From NCBI RefSeq assembly GCF_003337575.1, contig NZ_QPJM01000011.1, positions 1 through 64,000 of the forward strand: a stretch of DNA of 64,000 nucleotides. The letters are read 5' to 3'. This DNA comes from Phyllobacterium bourgognense. Lineage in GTDB: Bacteria > Pseudomonadota > Alphaproteobacteria > Rhizobiales > Rhizobiaceae. Both the position numbers and the translations under genes were made by a program. Below, piece by piece: positions 51,855 to 61,090 of the stretch (position 1 is its first letter; each line of letters starts with the position of its first letter). A model generated the notes under the pieces. That model saw only the letters and a list, made by a program, of their open reading frames with translations, made no database searches and had not been told where the DNA came from.

Positions 51855-52349
51855 TCATTTGACGCGCTGAAATTCGATCCTGATTTCAGTGCCTTCCGGC
51901 CTGCGGAATTGTTCGGTCATGCGGTCGCCGTCAACCACCAGCCTCAGATCATCACGCGTTCGCACACTGCCAACCCAGTTCGGAAATGTCGCCCCTTCGA
52001 CACGGTTTCCACTGAATTCGCCCTTCTCATCAACGGTGTAGGTTCCGAAAAAACCGATACTGCGTGACATGGCCATGCGATTTTCATCATCCGTTCCCTC
52101 ACCGCGAGCGTTAGAAGCAAACCGAGGAATGTCGGCATCGGTAAGAACTTCAACGAAATGCATGTCGGGGGTGAAGACGAGAAGACCGTCGGGGTTTTCT
52201 CCATAGGCGGGAATATTTTTGCCGCCGGGATCGATCGTCGCCGAAATCATCCGCCAAGTGCCCACTACCTGGTTTTGTGCGGCGGTCTGCGCAAAGGCAG
52301 AAGATGAAAAGCTAAGGGCGAAGGCCAATATGATTGGTCGAATGGACAT
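51855..52349 (-). CDS. Exported lipocalin-like domain protein
   Basis: A 164-residue periplasmic protein. Signal peptide PIILAFALSFSSSAFA-QT. The mature part follows the lipocalin-like family pattern: VVGTWRMISATIDPGG, GLLVFTPDMHFVEVLTDADI, GFFGTYTVDEKGEFSGNRVE and a final RPEGTEIRIEFQRVK strand. GGAAAGGAA precedes the ATG. It lies between an SDR gene and the degenerate MBL gene, all on the minus strand, so the three may be one transcript. The ligand is unknown. Confidence 0.85.
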   Translation of the reverse strand: MSIRPIILAFALSFSSSAFAQTAAQNQVVGTWRMISATIDPGGKNIPAYGENPDGLLVFTPDMHFVEVLTDADIPRFASNARGEGTDDENRMAMSRSIGFFGTYTVDEKGEFSGNRVEGATFPNWVGSVRTRDDLRLVVDGDRMTEQFRRPEGTEIRIEFQRVK

Positions 52350-52403
52350 GTTGTTTCCTTTCCTGTTCCTTAGGTCTGTGTTTCCAGGCCGCTCTCGCGC
52401 GGT

Positions 52404-53237
52404 TCACAGATCCTGCCTGTCGGCGGAATTCGCCACTCCCCGCTGCGCCTCAAGGGCAGCGAGGCGTGCGGAAAGCGCCTGTGAGATGGAGGAATAGGCC
52501 GTGCTGCCCAGCGCCAGCCGCAATGGCGGTGTTTCGCTCTCGGCGGCTGATATGATTGCGGCTACGGTGCGCGCCGCATCTCCCTTGATCTCGAAGCTGC
52601 CCTCAGTGATCGCCCGGCGGACGGCGCCGGCAGGGGTTTCATCGTAGGCATCCATCGGTTTCGCGCGGACGAGATTGGCTCCGAAATTCGTGCCGGTCGG
52701 TCCCGGCTCGGCGATAATGAAGTCGATGCCGAAGGGAGCCACTTCCTGTGCGACGGATTCGACGAAGCCTTCGATACCCCACTTGGTTGCGTGATAGAGG
52801 CTGAAGCCCGGATGGGTGATCTGCCCTCCTTCGGACGAGACCTGGACGATCCGCCCGCCGCCTTGCTTTCGAAGAAGGGGCAGAGTTGCACGGATCAGAT
52901 GGATGGATCCGGTAAGGTTGGTGGCGATTTGCCGGTCAATCTCTTCGTTTGTGAGCTCTTCCGCAGCACCGAACAGGCCATAGCCCGCATTGCTGACGAT
53001 CACGTCGATCCGGTCGTGTCGTTGGAACGTGCCGTTAACGGTCGAGGCAATGCTCTCCGGTTCGGCCAGATCGAACTGAACGATATCGAGACGATCGCCG
53101 TATTCCTGCGCAAGTTTCGCCAGCACCCCTGGGCGGCGGTTTGTTGCGACCACCTTGTGTCCCTGGATGAGCAGCTGTTGCGTCATCTCAAGGCCAAGCC
53201 CCGAGGAAGCGCCGGTGATGAACCAAGTCTTTGGCAT
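52404..53237 (-). CDS. Short-chain dehydrogenase/reductase
   Basis: A 277-residue SDR of the KR-type subgroup. FITGASSGLGLEMTQQLLIQ, then VATNRRP, IVQFDLAEPESI, DVIVSNAGYGLFGAAEELTN, the serine in VSSEGGQITHPG and YHATKWGIEGFVESVAQEVA. AGGAG precedes the ATG at 53237. It is divergent from the LysR at 53331, and a perfect 15-bp palindrome lies between them. Substrate is unknown. Confidence 0.92.
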   Translation of the reverse strand: MPKTWFITGASSGLGLEMTQQLLIQGHKVVATNRRPGVLAKLAQEYGDRLDIVQFDLAEPESIASTVNGTFQRHDRIDVIVSNAGYGLFGAAEELTNEEIDRQIATNLTGSIHLIRATLPLLRKQGGGRIVQVSSEGGQITHPGFSLYHATKWGIEGFVESVAQEVAPFGIDFIIAEPGPTGTNFGANLVRAKPMDAYDETPAGAVRRAITEGSFEIKGDAARTVAAIISAAESETPPLRLALGSTAYSSISQALSARLAALEAQRGVANSADRQDL

Positions 53238-53271
53238 GTAAACTCCTGTTTTGCTCATACGAATGTAAACC

Positions 53272-53286
53272 ATCACCATTGGTGAT
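53272..53286. promoter_or_regulatory. Palindrome in the SDR/LysR divergent promoter
   Basis: ATCACCA-T-TGGTGAT is a perfect dyad 45 bases before the LysR ATG and 35 bases upstream of the SDR ATG. It is the best candidate binding site for the adjacent LysR protein. Confidence 0.65.
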
Positions 53287-53330
53287 ATAAGGTCTTCAAT
53301 CTGAAATGAGATGGTGAGGATATTTCACGA

Positions 53331-54230
53331 ATGATACGCCCCAGTTTGAACGATCTTGCCGCCTTTGCGGCGGTGGCCAGTCACCAGAGCTTTCGCAGAG
53401 CGGCCGACATCATGGGCGTTTCGCGCTCGGCTCTCAGCCACGCGATCATCGCTCTGGAGGCAAAGCTGGGCGTGCGGCTCTTCAACCGGACGACACGCAG
53501 CGTATCGCTGACCCAGGCTGGCGCACGCCTGCTCGCGCGGCTCGACCCGGTTCTTCAGGAACTCGATCAGGCGCTTGATACCTTGTCGGAGGAACGCGGC
53601 ACCCCGAGCGGCACACTGCGGATCAATGCAAACAAGAGCGGCGCGCGCATTCTCCTCGCAAAGGTCGTGCCGCGCTTTCTGGATCTCTATCCCGACGTCG
53701 AGCTTGATCTTGTTTCGGAAGGTCGGCTCGTCGATATCGTGGAACAGGGTTTCGATGCCGGCATACGCCTGCTGGAAACCGTCCCGAAAGACATGGTCGC
53801 GGTAAAGCTCGGTGGCGACGTGCGTTTCATCGCCGTGGCGGCGCCTTCCTATCTGGACGGGAAAGCAAGACCGCACACGCCCGACGATCTTCATGCGCAT
53901 TGCTGCGTCCGCCAACGTTTGCCGAGCGGAAAGCGCTATCGCTGGGAGTTTTCCAAACGCGGCGCCGACGTCGCGATCGATGTGCCGGGCAACCTCACAC
54001 TCGATGACAATGATCTTCTCGTGCAGGCGGCGGCGGACGGGCGCGGTATCGCCTATGTCCCGGAATACTTCGCCCAGCCGTTTCTGGGGTCCGGCCTGCT
54101 GGTGACCGTGCTTGATGACTGGTGCCCGCCGATGCCTGGTCTGGCCCTCTATTACCCGCGCAGCCGGCACGTCCCATCCCCGCTTCGGGCCTTCATCGAC
54201 CTCTTGCGAGAGGTGGACAGAACACGATGA
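53331..54230 (+). CDS. LysR-family transcriptional regulator
   Basis: A 299-residue LysR protein. DNA-binding region: FRRAADIMGVSRSALSHAII and [20 protein letters not shown]. Effector domain: DIVEQGFDAGIRLLETVPKD, DLHAHCCVRQRLPSGKRYRW, GRGIAYVPEYFAQPFLGSG. It is highly similar in layout to the LysR proteins at 49857, 56576 and 63733. It is divergent from the SDR at 52404 and convergent with the Atu4866-domain gene. Confidence 0.94.
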   Translation: MIRPSLNDLAAFAAVASHQSFRRAADIMGVSRSALSHAIIALEAKLGVRLFNRTTRSVSLTQAGARLLARLDPVLQELDQALDTLSEERGTPSGTLRINANKSGARILLAKVVPRFLDLYPDVELDLVSEGRLVDIVEQGFDAGIRLLETVPKDMVAVKLGGDVRFIAVAAPSYLDGKARPHTPDDLHAHCCVRQRLPSGKRYRWEFSKRGADVAIDVPGNLTLDDNDLLVQAAADGRGIAYVPEYFAQPFLGSGLLVTVLDDWCPPMPGLALYYPRSRHVPSPLRAFIDLLREVDRTR

Positions 54231-54332
54231 CGGGGCGACGGTGAATGGCATCCGACGCTGTCGGATGGATGAGGAAGACCTGCGGCACCCTCGCTTCGAG
54301 CTGTTTTCGCATCGCGAATGCCCTCTGGTATG

Positions 54333-54662
54333 TCAGGGCATCGCTGACTTTCGGCGCAAGATCATGCCGCCATGGTGCAAGGTATTGGCATCGACGAAAT
54401 CGCCGTCGGCAGTGAAACCCGTGTCGTCCCAGTACTCGATATGCGTCCCGTCGACTTCGTAGCGGCCTTCATAGGCTCGCTCGCGCTGGCCGCGGGCCTC
54501 GACATAACGTCCGTTCGGCAGAAGTTCATGGCGAACACGGTTGTCGTCAGTGACCCACATGCCAACATAGGGATGGTTCGGCTGCAAATTGGTCTCCTGT
54601 GCTTCTGCGGGTTGGATCGAAAGCGTGGCCGCTGTGATGAGTGCTGCAAATGCCTGTCGCAT
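54333..54662 (-). CDS. Exported Atu4866-domain protein
   Basis: A 109-residue secreted protein: signal AFAALITAATLSIQPAEA, then HPYVGMWVTDDNRVRHELLP, NGRYVEARGQRERAYEGRYE and YWDDTGFTADGDFVDANTLH-HGGM. This is the complete Atu4866 domain first described as an Agrobacterium structural-genomics family, a small beta-sandwich of unknown function. In other genomes the domain is often near SDR and MBL genes, as it is here. It precedes no obvious partner closer than 100 bases. Confidence 0.88.
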   Translation of the reverse strand: MRQAFAALITAATLSIQPAEAQETNLQPNHPYVGMWVTDDNRVRHELLPNGRYVEARGQRERAYEGRYEVDGTHIEYWDDTGFTADGDFVDANTLHHGGMILRRKSAMP

Positions 54663-54769
54663 GGTCGAGCTCCGTTAAGCGTTGCTGTTCTCGGTTTGAA
54701 GGCGATCGCGCAGGGGCGCGCGATGTCGGTTCGGCAGACACTCAGTTCTGCCGAAACCGCAGGCGTCGG

Positions 54770-55324
54770 TCATTGGGAACGCTGGGCGTTGTTGTCGACG
54801 ACCTGCTGATAGGCAACGAGGTCCAGGAAGGCCTCCGCATTGACGACGAGGCCGTCCTTCATCTTGAATATCCAGACAAACTGGTTGCGATAAGGCGCGC
54901 CCGACGTCGTGGTCGCCGTTCCGTCGAAGCGGATGATGATCGTATCGCCGTCGGCAAAGATGTCATGCACCTCCGGCACGACCGGCGTCGCAAGGCGGCT
55001 GGTCAGGGGACGTGATGCCTGTTCGATAAAATCCTTCTGGTTGCGATAGGTGCCGGCAACCGGCCCGGAGCCATGGATCGTCCAGACGACGTCGGGGGCG
55101 AGAAGTGCCGCGAAGACGTAGGTACCTCCGCGCCATTTTTCGAAGGCGGCTTCAACGATCGCCCTGTTCTGTCGTTCGATCGCGGCACTGTCCGGAGCCT
55201 GCACCTGCGTTGCCGCGGTGGTGGCAATGGCTGCGCCCGGCAGGGCGAGCGAGAGCAATGCCAGTGTGATCAGAGCTGTTCGGCTCGCGCCGGCGACCCG
55301 CCTGCGTGTCGGAAGAATGGTCAT
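54770..55324 (-). CDS. Exported NTF2-like (SnoaL/ketosteroid-isomerase-type) protein
   Basis: A 184-residue exported protein. A signal sequence (SRTALITLALLSLALPGAAI, after TRRR) precedes an NTF2 fold: IERQNRAIVEAAFEKWRGGT, LLAPDVVWTIHGSGPVAGTY, RNQKDFIEQA and VHDIFADGDTIIIRFDGTAT then YRNQFVWIFKMKDGLVVNAE. AAGGACC precedes the ATG at 55324. It is downstream of an AKR gene on the same strand, 98 bases away, and likely co-transcribed. Many such proteins act as isomerases or dehydratases; catalytic residues cannot be assigned. Confidence 0.85.
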   Translation of the reverse strand: MTILPTRRRVAGASRTALITLALLSLALPGAAIATTAATQVQAPDSAAIERQNRAIVEAAFEKWRGGTYVFAALLAPDVVWTIHGSGPVAGTYRNQKDFIEQASRPLTSRLATPVVPEVHDIFADGDTIIIRFDGTATTTSGAPYRNQFVWIFKMKDGLVVNAEAFLDLVAYQQVVDNNAQRSQ

Positions 55325-55421
55325 GGTATCGGTCCTTTCCTGGTTGTTGAGGGCTTGTTGGTGCCTATCGACCGGCAATGAAGATCGTCCACCGTCGAGA
55401 GGCGTCACGTCGTTTGAACGG

Positions 55422-56480
55422 TCAGTCCCGGCGTTCGACAGCGGCGCCGCCGAATATCAGTTGCTGGACGAGGGGGCGTTGCGTAAAGCGAGTGGGAAAG
55501 ATGGGACTCGGTGCGCTGATCCGGTTCAGTCGATCCAGTTGTTCCGGTGCAAGCACCAGATCCAGAGCTCCGAGATTGTCCTCGGCCTGGGCGAGCGTGC
55601 GGGCGCCGATGATGGGAGAGACGACGCTCGGATTGGTCAGTGTCCAGGCAAGCGCCACCCGCGATGGCGTCGAGTTGGCCTCCACCGCGACGGCTCGAAC
55701 CTCGTGCGCAATCTCGATCGCACGTTGGTTCAGATGCCCGGACGAAGCTATGACACCTTTCCGGCTGGCAGACACCGTCGCCTCCTGCGAATCCTCGACG
55801 TCGGCAAGGGAGTATTTGCCCGTGAGCACGCCACCGCCGAGCGGCGACCACGGAAGCACCCCGAGGCCCAAAGCCGCAGCCGCAGGCAGAAGCTCGTGCT
55901 CGACGGTCCGCTCCACGAGGCTGTATTCGATCTGCAGCGCCACGAAAGGAGAAAAGCCGCGGATGTCTGCGAGCGTTTGCATCTGTGCAACCCGCCATGC
56001 GGGTGTGTTGCAGATGCCGAGATAGAGCACTTTACCGGACCGAACGAGGTCGTCGAGCGCTCGCATGACCTCGTCCGGCCGGGTCGTCATGTCCCATGCA
56101 TGGAGATAAAGGAGGTCGATGCGATCGGTGTCGAGCTGCGTCAGGCTCTGCTCGACGGAGCGCACCATGTTCAGGCGGTGGTTGCCTCCGGAGTTCGGGT
56201 TGCCCGGTTCGCGCGCCATTGTGAATTTCGTTGCAAGGACGATCCGCTCGCGCTTGTCGCCGATGAATGTCCCGAGCAGGCGCTCGGCGGCACCGTCGGT
56301 ATAATTTACCGACGTGTCGACGACGTTGCCACCCCGGTCGACATAGAGATCAAAAATGCGGCGGGCCTCATCGCCGTCCGCGCCCCATCCCCAGTCCGAA
56401 CCGAAGGTCATCGTTCCGAGGCTCAAAGGCGAAACTCGCAAGCCCGACCGTCCGAGAAGTTTGTAGTTATCAAGCGTCAT
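55422..56480 (-). CDS. Aldo/keto reductase
   Basis: A 352-residue NADPH-dependent reductase. YKLLGRSGLRVSPLSLGTMT at the N-terminus; catalytic Asp and Tyr in VVDTSVNYTDGAAERLLG; Lys in VLATKFTM; His in LLYLHAWD. The coenzyme end shows SPLGGGVLTGKY and PIIGARTLAQAEDNLGALDL. AGGAG is nine bases before the ATG at 56480. The ATG-to-ATG distance to the divergent LysR is 95 bases. It would reduce aldehydes or ketones, or oxidise the reverse; no specific substrate is indicated. Confidence 0.94.
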   Translation of the reverse strand: MTLDNYKLLGRSGLRVSPLSLGTMTFGSDWGWGADGDEARRIFDLYVDRGGNVVDTSVNYTDGAAERLLGTFIGDKRERIVLATKFTMAREPGNPNSGGNHRLNMVRSVEQSLTQLDTDRIDLLYLHAWDMTTRPDEVMRALDDLVRSGKVLYLGICNTPAWRVAQMQTLADIRGFSPFVALQIEYSLVERTVEHELLPAAAALGLGVLPWSPLGGGVLTGKYSLADVEDSQEATVSASRKGVIASSGHLNQRAIEIAHEVRAVAVEANSTPSRVALAWTLTNPSVVSPIIGARTLAQAEDNLGALDLVLAPEQLDRLNRISAPSPIFPTRFTQRPLVQQLIFGGAAVERRD

Positions 56481-56575
56481 ATCGCTATCTCCTGGTTGTG
56501 AGATCCAAGGTAGACGCGCCAAGGAGAGCGAACAACTTGCCCAATGATGACCACTGCGGTAACTAATTCTAACCA

Positions 56576-57466
56576 ATGGCAGTCGATCTGAATGGCATTT
56601 CTGTTTTCCTGGCAGTCGCCGAGGCGCGGAGCTTTCGCGTGGCCGCCGAGAATTTGGGCGTCACAAGGCCCGCCGTCAGCCAGACCATCCGCCGTCTCGA
56701 AGATCGGCTGGGTGTCGCACTCGTCCAGCGCACCACGCGCAGCGTCAGTCTCACGGAGGCCGGCCAACGACTGTATCAGCGGGTGGCGCCGGCTATTTCC
56801 GAAGTCGGACTGGCGCTCGACGCCACGGCGGACCGCGACAGCGCACCGAGTGGACTGTTGAGGCTGGCGGTGTCATCCATCGCCGAGCAGTTCATCTCCG
56901 GGCCGCTCCTGGCGCGTTTCGCGGACACATTTCCTGCCGTTCTGGTCGACGTGACGGTCACGGACGAGGAATTCGACATTGTCGCGGAAGGCTATGACGC
57001 GGGGGTACGTTTGGGCGAAGTTATCGATCAGGATATGATTGCGATTCCGGTCTCGGGCGAGCAGCGTCAGGGCGCCTTCGCCGCCCCGTCCTACATTGAA
57101 CGTTTCGGCAAGCCCGAGCATCCTTCCGAACTTTCTGCCCATCGGTGCATCGGCTGGCGTCCAGCGCCACACAGCGCCCCCTATCGCTGGGAATTCGGCC
57201 AGCATGGATTCGAGTTCGACGTGGCTGTCGATCCCCAGATAACCACAAACGACATGTGGCTTATGATCAGAACAGCATGTGCCGGCGGCGGCATCACCTT
57301 CGGGATGGAAGACACGTTCAAACCCTATGTCGAATCTGGTCAGTTGGTCCCTCTCCTCCAGGAGTATTGCCCTCCGTTTGCCGGCTTTTTTCTTTATTAC
57401 CCCAGCCGGCGCAATCTCGCTCCGAAACTGCGTGCACTCGTCGACCATGTGAAGCGGTGGCGATAG
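56576..57466 (+). CDS. LysR-family transcriptional regulator
   Basis: A 296-residue LysR protein of the same branch as its neighbours: [60 protein letters not shown] and MEDTFKPYVESGQLVPLLQE. The QRTTRS in place of NRTTRS is the only departure in the signature. It faces the AKR/NTF2 operon and most likely regulates it. Confidence 0.94.
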   Translation: MAVDLNGISVFLAVAEARSFRVAAENLGVTRPAVSQTIRRLEDRLGVALVQRTTRSVSLTEAGQRLYQRVAPAISEVGLALDATADRDSAPSGLLRLAVSSIAEQFISGPLLARFADTFPAVLVDVTVTDEEFDIVAEGYDAGVRLGEVIDQDMIAIPVSGEQRQGAFAAPSYIERFGKPEHPSELSAHRCIGWRPAPHSAPYRWEFGQHGFEFDVAVDPQITTNDMWLMIRTACAGGGITFGMEDTFKPYVESGQLVPLLQEYCPPFAGFFLYYPSRRNLAPKLRALVDHVKRWR

Positions 57467-57678
57467 GGGCCCCCCATGACATCGTTGGCGTGACAGGCAC
57501 TACCGGGCGCGACCGGGTCGATGCTGACGCCCTGAGGACCACCTTAAGGCCATGGCCGCATCGCGGATGGTCACCTGGATTGCCCGCGCAATCGCATCGC
57601 CTTCGTTGAAGACCGCCGTTCAGCTTTCTGGTCCAGCAATCTGAGACCACCCAACCCTAAACCGAACCGTATCAAGCC

Positions 57679-57726
57679 TTGACATTCGTTCGTTACCTTG
57701 CGATTATCGTATGGTAGCGAACGAAT
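57679..57726 (+). promoter_or_regulatory. Promoter and MarR operator
   Basis: TTGACA (57679-57684), 17 bases, then GATTAT (57702-57707) form a plausible promoter. ATTCGTTCGTTACC (57684-57697) and GGTAGCGAACGAAT (57713-57726) are inverted repeats matching in 13 of 14 positions across 15 bases. They straddle the -10 box, fitting autorepression by the MarR protein encoded at 57742. Confidence 0.7.
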
Positions 57727-57741
57727 TGACAGGACTTTTCC

Positions 57742-58191
57742 ATGTGCGATCAGGCGGACACCAAAAATCTCTCGGTGGGAGCATGGACGAAGCGGTGTTA
57801 CTTCGCGGGCCGGGCCCTCATGGACGAGCGTCTGCGGCCCTTCGATCTGGGATCCACGCAATGGTATGTTCTCTGGTATCTCGTCAACAATGGCCCGTCC
57901 GTCCAGCGCGACCTCGGCCGTGCACTCGAACTCGAAAGGGCGACCCTGAGCGGAATCATCGCCACGCTCGTCCGAAAGGACTTGGTCGCACAGACCTCGG
58001 ATGGCGGCGATCAGCGTCAACGTCTGCTGACGCTGACAGCCGCAGGTGAGGCGCTGTGGCGCAGAATTCCTGATCTTTCTTTCATTCACGACGCTGCCTT
58101 CGGCCGGATCGACGAGGCTGATCTCGCCACGACCATCCGCGTCCTCAAATCAGCGACCGAACGATTGCAGACCCTGTTGCGAAAGGATTGA
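57742..58191 (+). CDS. MarR-family regulator
   Basis: A 149-residue MarR protein. STQWYVLWYLVNNGPSVQRD then LGRALELERATLSGIIATLV form the winged helix, and DGGDQRQRLLTLTAAGEALW the wing and following helix. The gene begins 15 bases after its own presumed operator and ends four bases before the epimerase gene, so the two are co-transcribed. It probably senses the substrate or product of that enzyme. It does not carry the OhrR-type N-terminal cysteine. Confidence 0.93.
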   Translation: MCDQADTKNLSVGAWTKRCYFAGRALMDERLRPFDLGSTQWYVLWYLVNNGPSVQRDLGRALELERATLSGIIATLVRKDLVAQTSDGGDQRQRLLTLTAAGEALWRRIPDLSFIHDAAFGRIDEADLATTIRVLKSATERLQTLLRKD

Positions 58192-58195
58192 GTAA

Positions 58196-59005
58196 ATGAC
58201 CGTATTGATCACCGGAGCCACCGGGCTCGTTGGCGTGCGACTTCTGCCGCGGCTGGCAGAGGCCGGTTTTCTCTGCCGTGTCTTGCTCCGGGCGGGCACG
58301 GTGTGCGCAGAGGCAACCGAAGCCGTGACCGGCGATATTCTCGAGCCTTCAAGCCTGATAGACGTCGTTCGCGGAGTTTCCGCTATCGTGCATCTGGCCG
58401 CCGTGTTTCGTACTCAAGACACCGATCTCATCTGGAAGAGCAACCTCCACGGGACACGCAACCTGATTGCCGCCGTAAAGGCCCATGCTCCCGGCGCGCG
58501 GTTCATCATGTCGAGCACCAGCCATGTCTACAATAAGGACAATCCCCATCCGGGAAGGGAAGACGATCCGGTCAATCCACAGCACGCCTATCCCGCAAGC
58601 AAGGTGGCCGCGGAGAAGGAACTGCGCGAAAGCGGTCTGAACTGGTCAATCCTTCGCTTCCCCTTTGTCTATGGCGATGGTGACGGACATCTCGAATCTC
58701 TTCCCAAGCACGTCAGCACCTGGCATCCGGCCCATCGCATGAGCACGATCCACCATCGTGACATCGCACAAGCAGTCATGCTGGCGCTGGAGGGTGCCTT
58801 CGATCGGCACGTGGTAAATTTGGCCGACGAGGCGCCCACCTCCATCTACGAACTCGCGGGCATGGTGGGGTCCCGGTTGGATTCAAGTTCCGAGCCTCTT
58901 GCAAATCCATGGTACGTGCATGTCGACACGTCTCTCGCCCGCAGCCTGGGTTTTCGTCCTAGCGTAGGGACCGTATGCCAGGCCTGGCAGGAGGGGCTTT
59001 CTTAG
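58196..59005 (+). CDS. NAD-dependent epimerase/dehydratase (extended SDR)
   Basis: A 269-residue extended SDR. LITGATGLVGVRLLPRLAEA binds the cofactor; IVHLAAVFRTQD, the serine in FIMSSTSHVYN and YPASKVAAEKELRESGLNWS supply the catalytic triad; RFPFVYGDGDGHLESLPKHV continues the core. The C-terminal substrate domain is short. It is under the control of the upstream marR gene. A nucleotide-sugar or hydroxy-acid substrate is usual for the family; which one is not evident. Confidence 0.92.
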   Translation: MTVLITGATGLVGVRLLPRLAEAGFLCRVLLRAGTVCAEATEAVTGDILEPSSLIDVVRGVSAIVHLAAVFRTQDTDLIWKSNLHGTRNLIAAVKAHAPGARFIMSSTSHVYNKDNPHPGREDDPVNPQHAYPASKVAAEKELRESGLNWSILRFPFVYGDGDGHLESLPKHVSTWHPAHRMSTIHHRDIAQAVMLALEGAFDRHVVNLADEAPTSIYELAGMVGSRLDSSSEPLANPWYVHVDTSLARSLGFRPSVGTVCQAWQEGLS

Positions 59006-59038
59006 GAACTTGGTGTCCCGGCCTGGTTTTTTCGGCCT

Positions 59039-59057
59039 GTAAGCGTCTGTTGCTTAC
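59039..59057. repeat. Small perfect stem-loop after the epimerase gene
   Basis: GTAAGC and GCTTAC flank seven bases. It might serve as a weak terminator. The GTAAGCG string also begins IS66-type ends but nothing else of such an element was found. Confidence 0.4.
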
Positions 59058-59288
59058 TCGGTTCGTATGACTGGTTAATTTTTTGCGTAGTGCCTCTTGA
59101 ACGGATATGAACCCACAACCCGAAAATTGCCGAAATAGCTCAGCGCTGAATACTCGTGATAATGTCCGTGTTATTCATATAGGACTGGGCATCCTATGGC
59201 ACGCTGGCCGCTAAACAACGGTCGCACCTGTGCAGGCGCCGCCGTACTTTTGAAAGCTAGCCTTAGACGGATCGATCAATGCGTCTGC

Positions 59289-60893
59289 TCAAACCATGAG
59301 GCTATGAGATGTCCGGATCAAATCGGCCGCCCGCTCTCCGATGACGACGCAAGGCGCCATCGTATTGCCGGTGGTGATCCGCGGCAAAATCGAAGAGTCG
59401 GCTATGCGAAGACCATCCACACCGTAGACCTTGAGTTCATTATCGACCACCGACATGCTGTCGCGTCCCATCTTGGCTGTGCTCGTCTGATGCCAATAGG
59501 TGACCGCAGACCGCCGGATAAAATCGATCATCCCTGACCTATCGCGCGCGCCCGGAGCTGTCTCGCATGTTACCAAGGGGGCGAAGGCATCGCTATTTCC
59601 GAGCTCGCGACATAATTCCACCGCAACCAGGGCCGCAGCCATGTCTTCCGGCTCACTGAGAGAATTCGGTTCGATCAGCATCGCATCGTTTAGGTCGGGT
59701 CCAGAAAGCCGCAACCGGCCGCGGCTTTTTGGCTGGGCGAGACCGTTGAACATGGTCCAGCCGTGCTCCGGCGTCTGAAGCCCTGTTTCTATCGGCGATG
59801 GTACCGCAAACTCCAATTGGCACTGGAGAATATCCGGTTGGGAAAGCCGTGCGTCGCTCTTCCAGTAGAGTTTTGCTTCGCAGCCGGTCCCGCCTACGGC
59901 TTCCGGTTTTCGATATGCCCATGTGCAGCCGAAGGCGATATGATCCTGATGATTACGACCAACGCCAGGGAGGTGTTGAACCACAGGAATGCCATGGGCT
60001 TTCAGCTCATCCTCCGGGCCGACACCCGATTGCATCAACACTTTTGGCGTGTTGATTGCGCCAAGCGATAATACCGTTTCGCAACGCGCCGTGAACTGGC
60101 GCCTCTGGCCATCGACAAGGACCTCGACCCCCGTCGCGCGCTTGCCATTGAAGATGAGGCGTGTGACCAATGCATCTGTAAGCACTGTCAGGTTGGGCTG
60201 AGACAGGAGCGGACGGACGTAGGATCCAAACACGGATTCACGCTTTCCATCCCGAATCCGCAGCTCAGCTAGCGACGCGCCGCCCGGACCCTCCATCATT
60301 TCACCGTTCGGGCTGTCATAAACAGGAATGCCGATCGTGGATGCCGCACGCAACATAGCCTCTGCGACTGGCTGGGGGGCCGGTGGCTGCGCAACGTAGG
60401 CGGGACCTCCCACTCCTCGGCGGGCTGGGTCCGGTGCTCCCTGCCAATTTTCGATCCGGCGATAGTAGCCGAGAATAGACTGGTACCCCCATGCATCGTC
60501 ACCGGCCTCAGCGGCAAAGTGATCCCAATCGCCCTTATGTCCTCTTGCCCATACCAAGACGTTGATGCTCGAACCACCGCCAAGCCCCTTGCCCATGCTG
60601 AGAGGAAGACGTCGCCCATTCAGGCCAGACGCCGGTTCGCCGACAAATCCCCAATCCCGGCTAGTGCCAAGATTAAGTGGCCACTGCGCAGGGTTTGAAA
60701 CAGTCTCGGCCGCATCGTCGCCCCCGGCCTCAAGCAGGAGAACGCTTGCATTGCCATCTTCCGCCAGTCGCGCAGCAACAACGGAGCCGCTGGAGCCAGA
60801 GCCGCAGACGATGAAGTCAAAAACATCACCAATTTTACCCCGCGGGTTGAGTGAGCTTTCTGGTGCGTATTGGTCATGAGTATCCGGGGTCAA
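59289..60893 (-). CDS. GMC-family FAD-dependent oxidoreductase (choline-dehydrogenase-like)
   Basis: A 534-residue flavoprotein oxidising an alcohol. The FAD-binding motif is FIVCGSGSSGSVVAARLAED, followed by GKGLGGGSSINVLVWARGHK, and the active-site histidine is in VTYWHQTSTAKMG with the second half TTGNTMAPCVVIGERAADLI. The start is a TTG at 60893 with GGAGG seven bases before it; no ATG fits. It is downstream of the hydrolase operon on the same strand but has a separate leader of about 200 bases. The substrate could be choline, a polyethylene glycol or another alcohol. A stub of another GMC gene lies at 9866. Confidence 0.92.
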   Translation of the reverse strand: MTPDTHDQYAPESSLNPRGKIGDVFDFIVCGSGSSGSVVAARLAEDGNASVLLLEAGGDDAAETVSNPAQWPLNLGTSRDWGFVGEPASGLNGRRLPLSMGKGLGGGSSINVLVWARGHKGDWDHFAAEAGDDAWGYQSILGYYRRIENWQGAPDPARRGVGGPAYVAQPPAPQPVAEAMLRAASTIGIPVYDSPNGEMMEGPGGASLAELRIRDGKRESVFGSYVRPLLSQPNLTVLTDALVTRLIFNGKRATGVEVLVDGQRRQFTARCETVLSLGAINTPKVLMQSGVGPEDELKAHGIPVVQHLPGVGRNHQDHIAFGCTWAYRKPEAVGGTGCEAKLYWKSDARLSQPDILQCQLEFAVPSPIETGLQTPEHGWTMFNGLAQPKSRGRLRLSGPDLNDAMLIEPNSLSEPEDMAAALVAVELCRELGNSDAFAPLVTCETAPGARDRSGMIDFIRRSAVTYWHQTSTAKMGRDSMSVVDNELKVYGVDGLRIADSSILPRITTGNTMAPCVVIGERAADLIRTSHSLMV

Positions 60894-61090
60894 ATGATTA
60901 CCTCCATGAAAGGATTTAACAAAAACTAAGAGAGTGCTGCAGAGTCTTGAAACGAAGGTGCGCGGCTGATCTGATACAGCGATCAGTCGGTCCGTTATAG
61001 GCCGCTTCTCTCCTACTCCACCTGGGTCGCAGCAGCGGTTCGCGCCATCGGGACATTGGGGCCGTCCCGATGACCGCGCTGGGTCTCCCA

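Noticed and set aside
53325-54251. A 308-residue minus-strand open frame opposite a LysR gene
   Set aside because: Antisense shadow; the LysR signature on the plus strand is unambiguous.
55218-56501. A 427-residue plus-strand open frame opposite the aldo/keto reductase
   Set aside because: Shadow of the AKR and NTF2-like genes; arginine- and histidine-rich with no recognisable domain.
59039-59057. GTAAGCG as an IS66 terminal repeat
   Set aside because: Only seven bases match, no transposase or second end nearby; it is better explained as a small hairpin.
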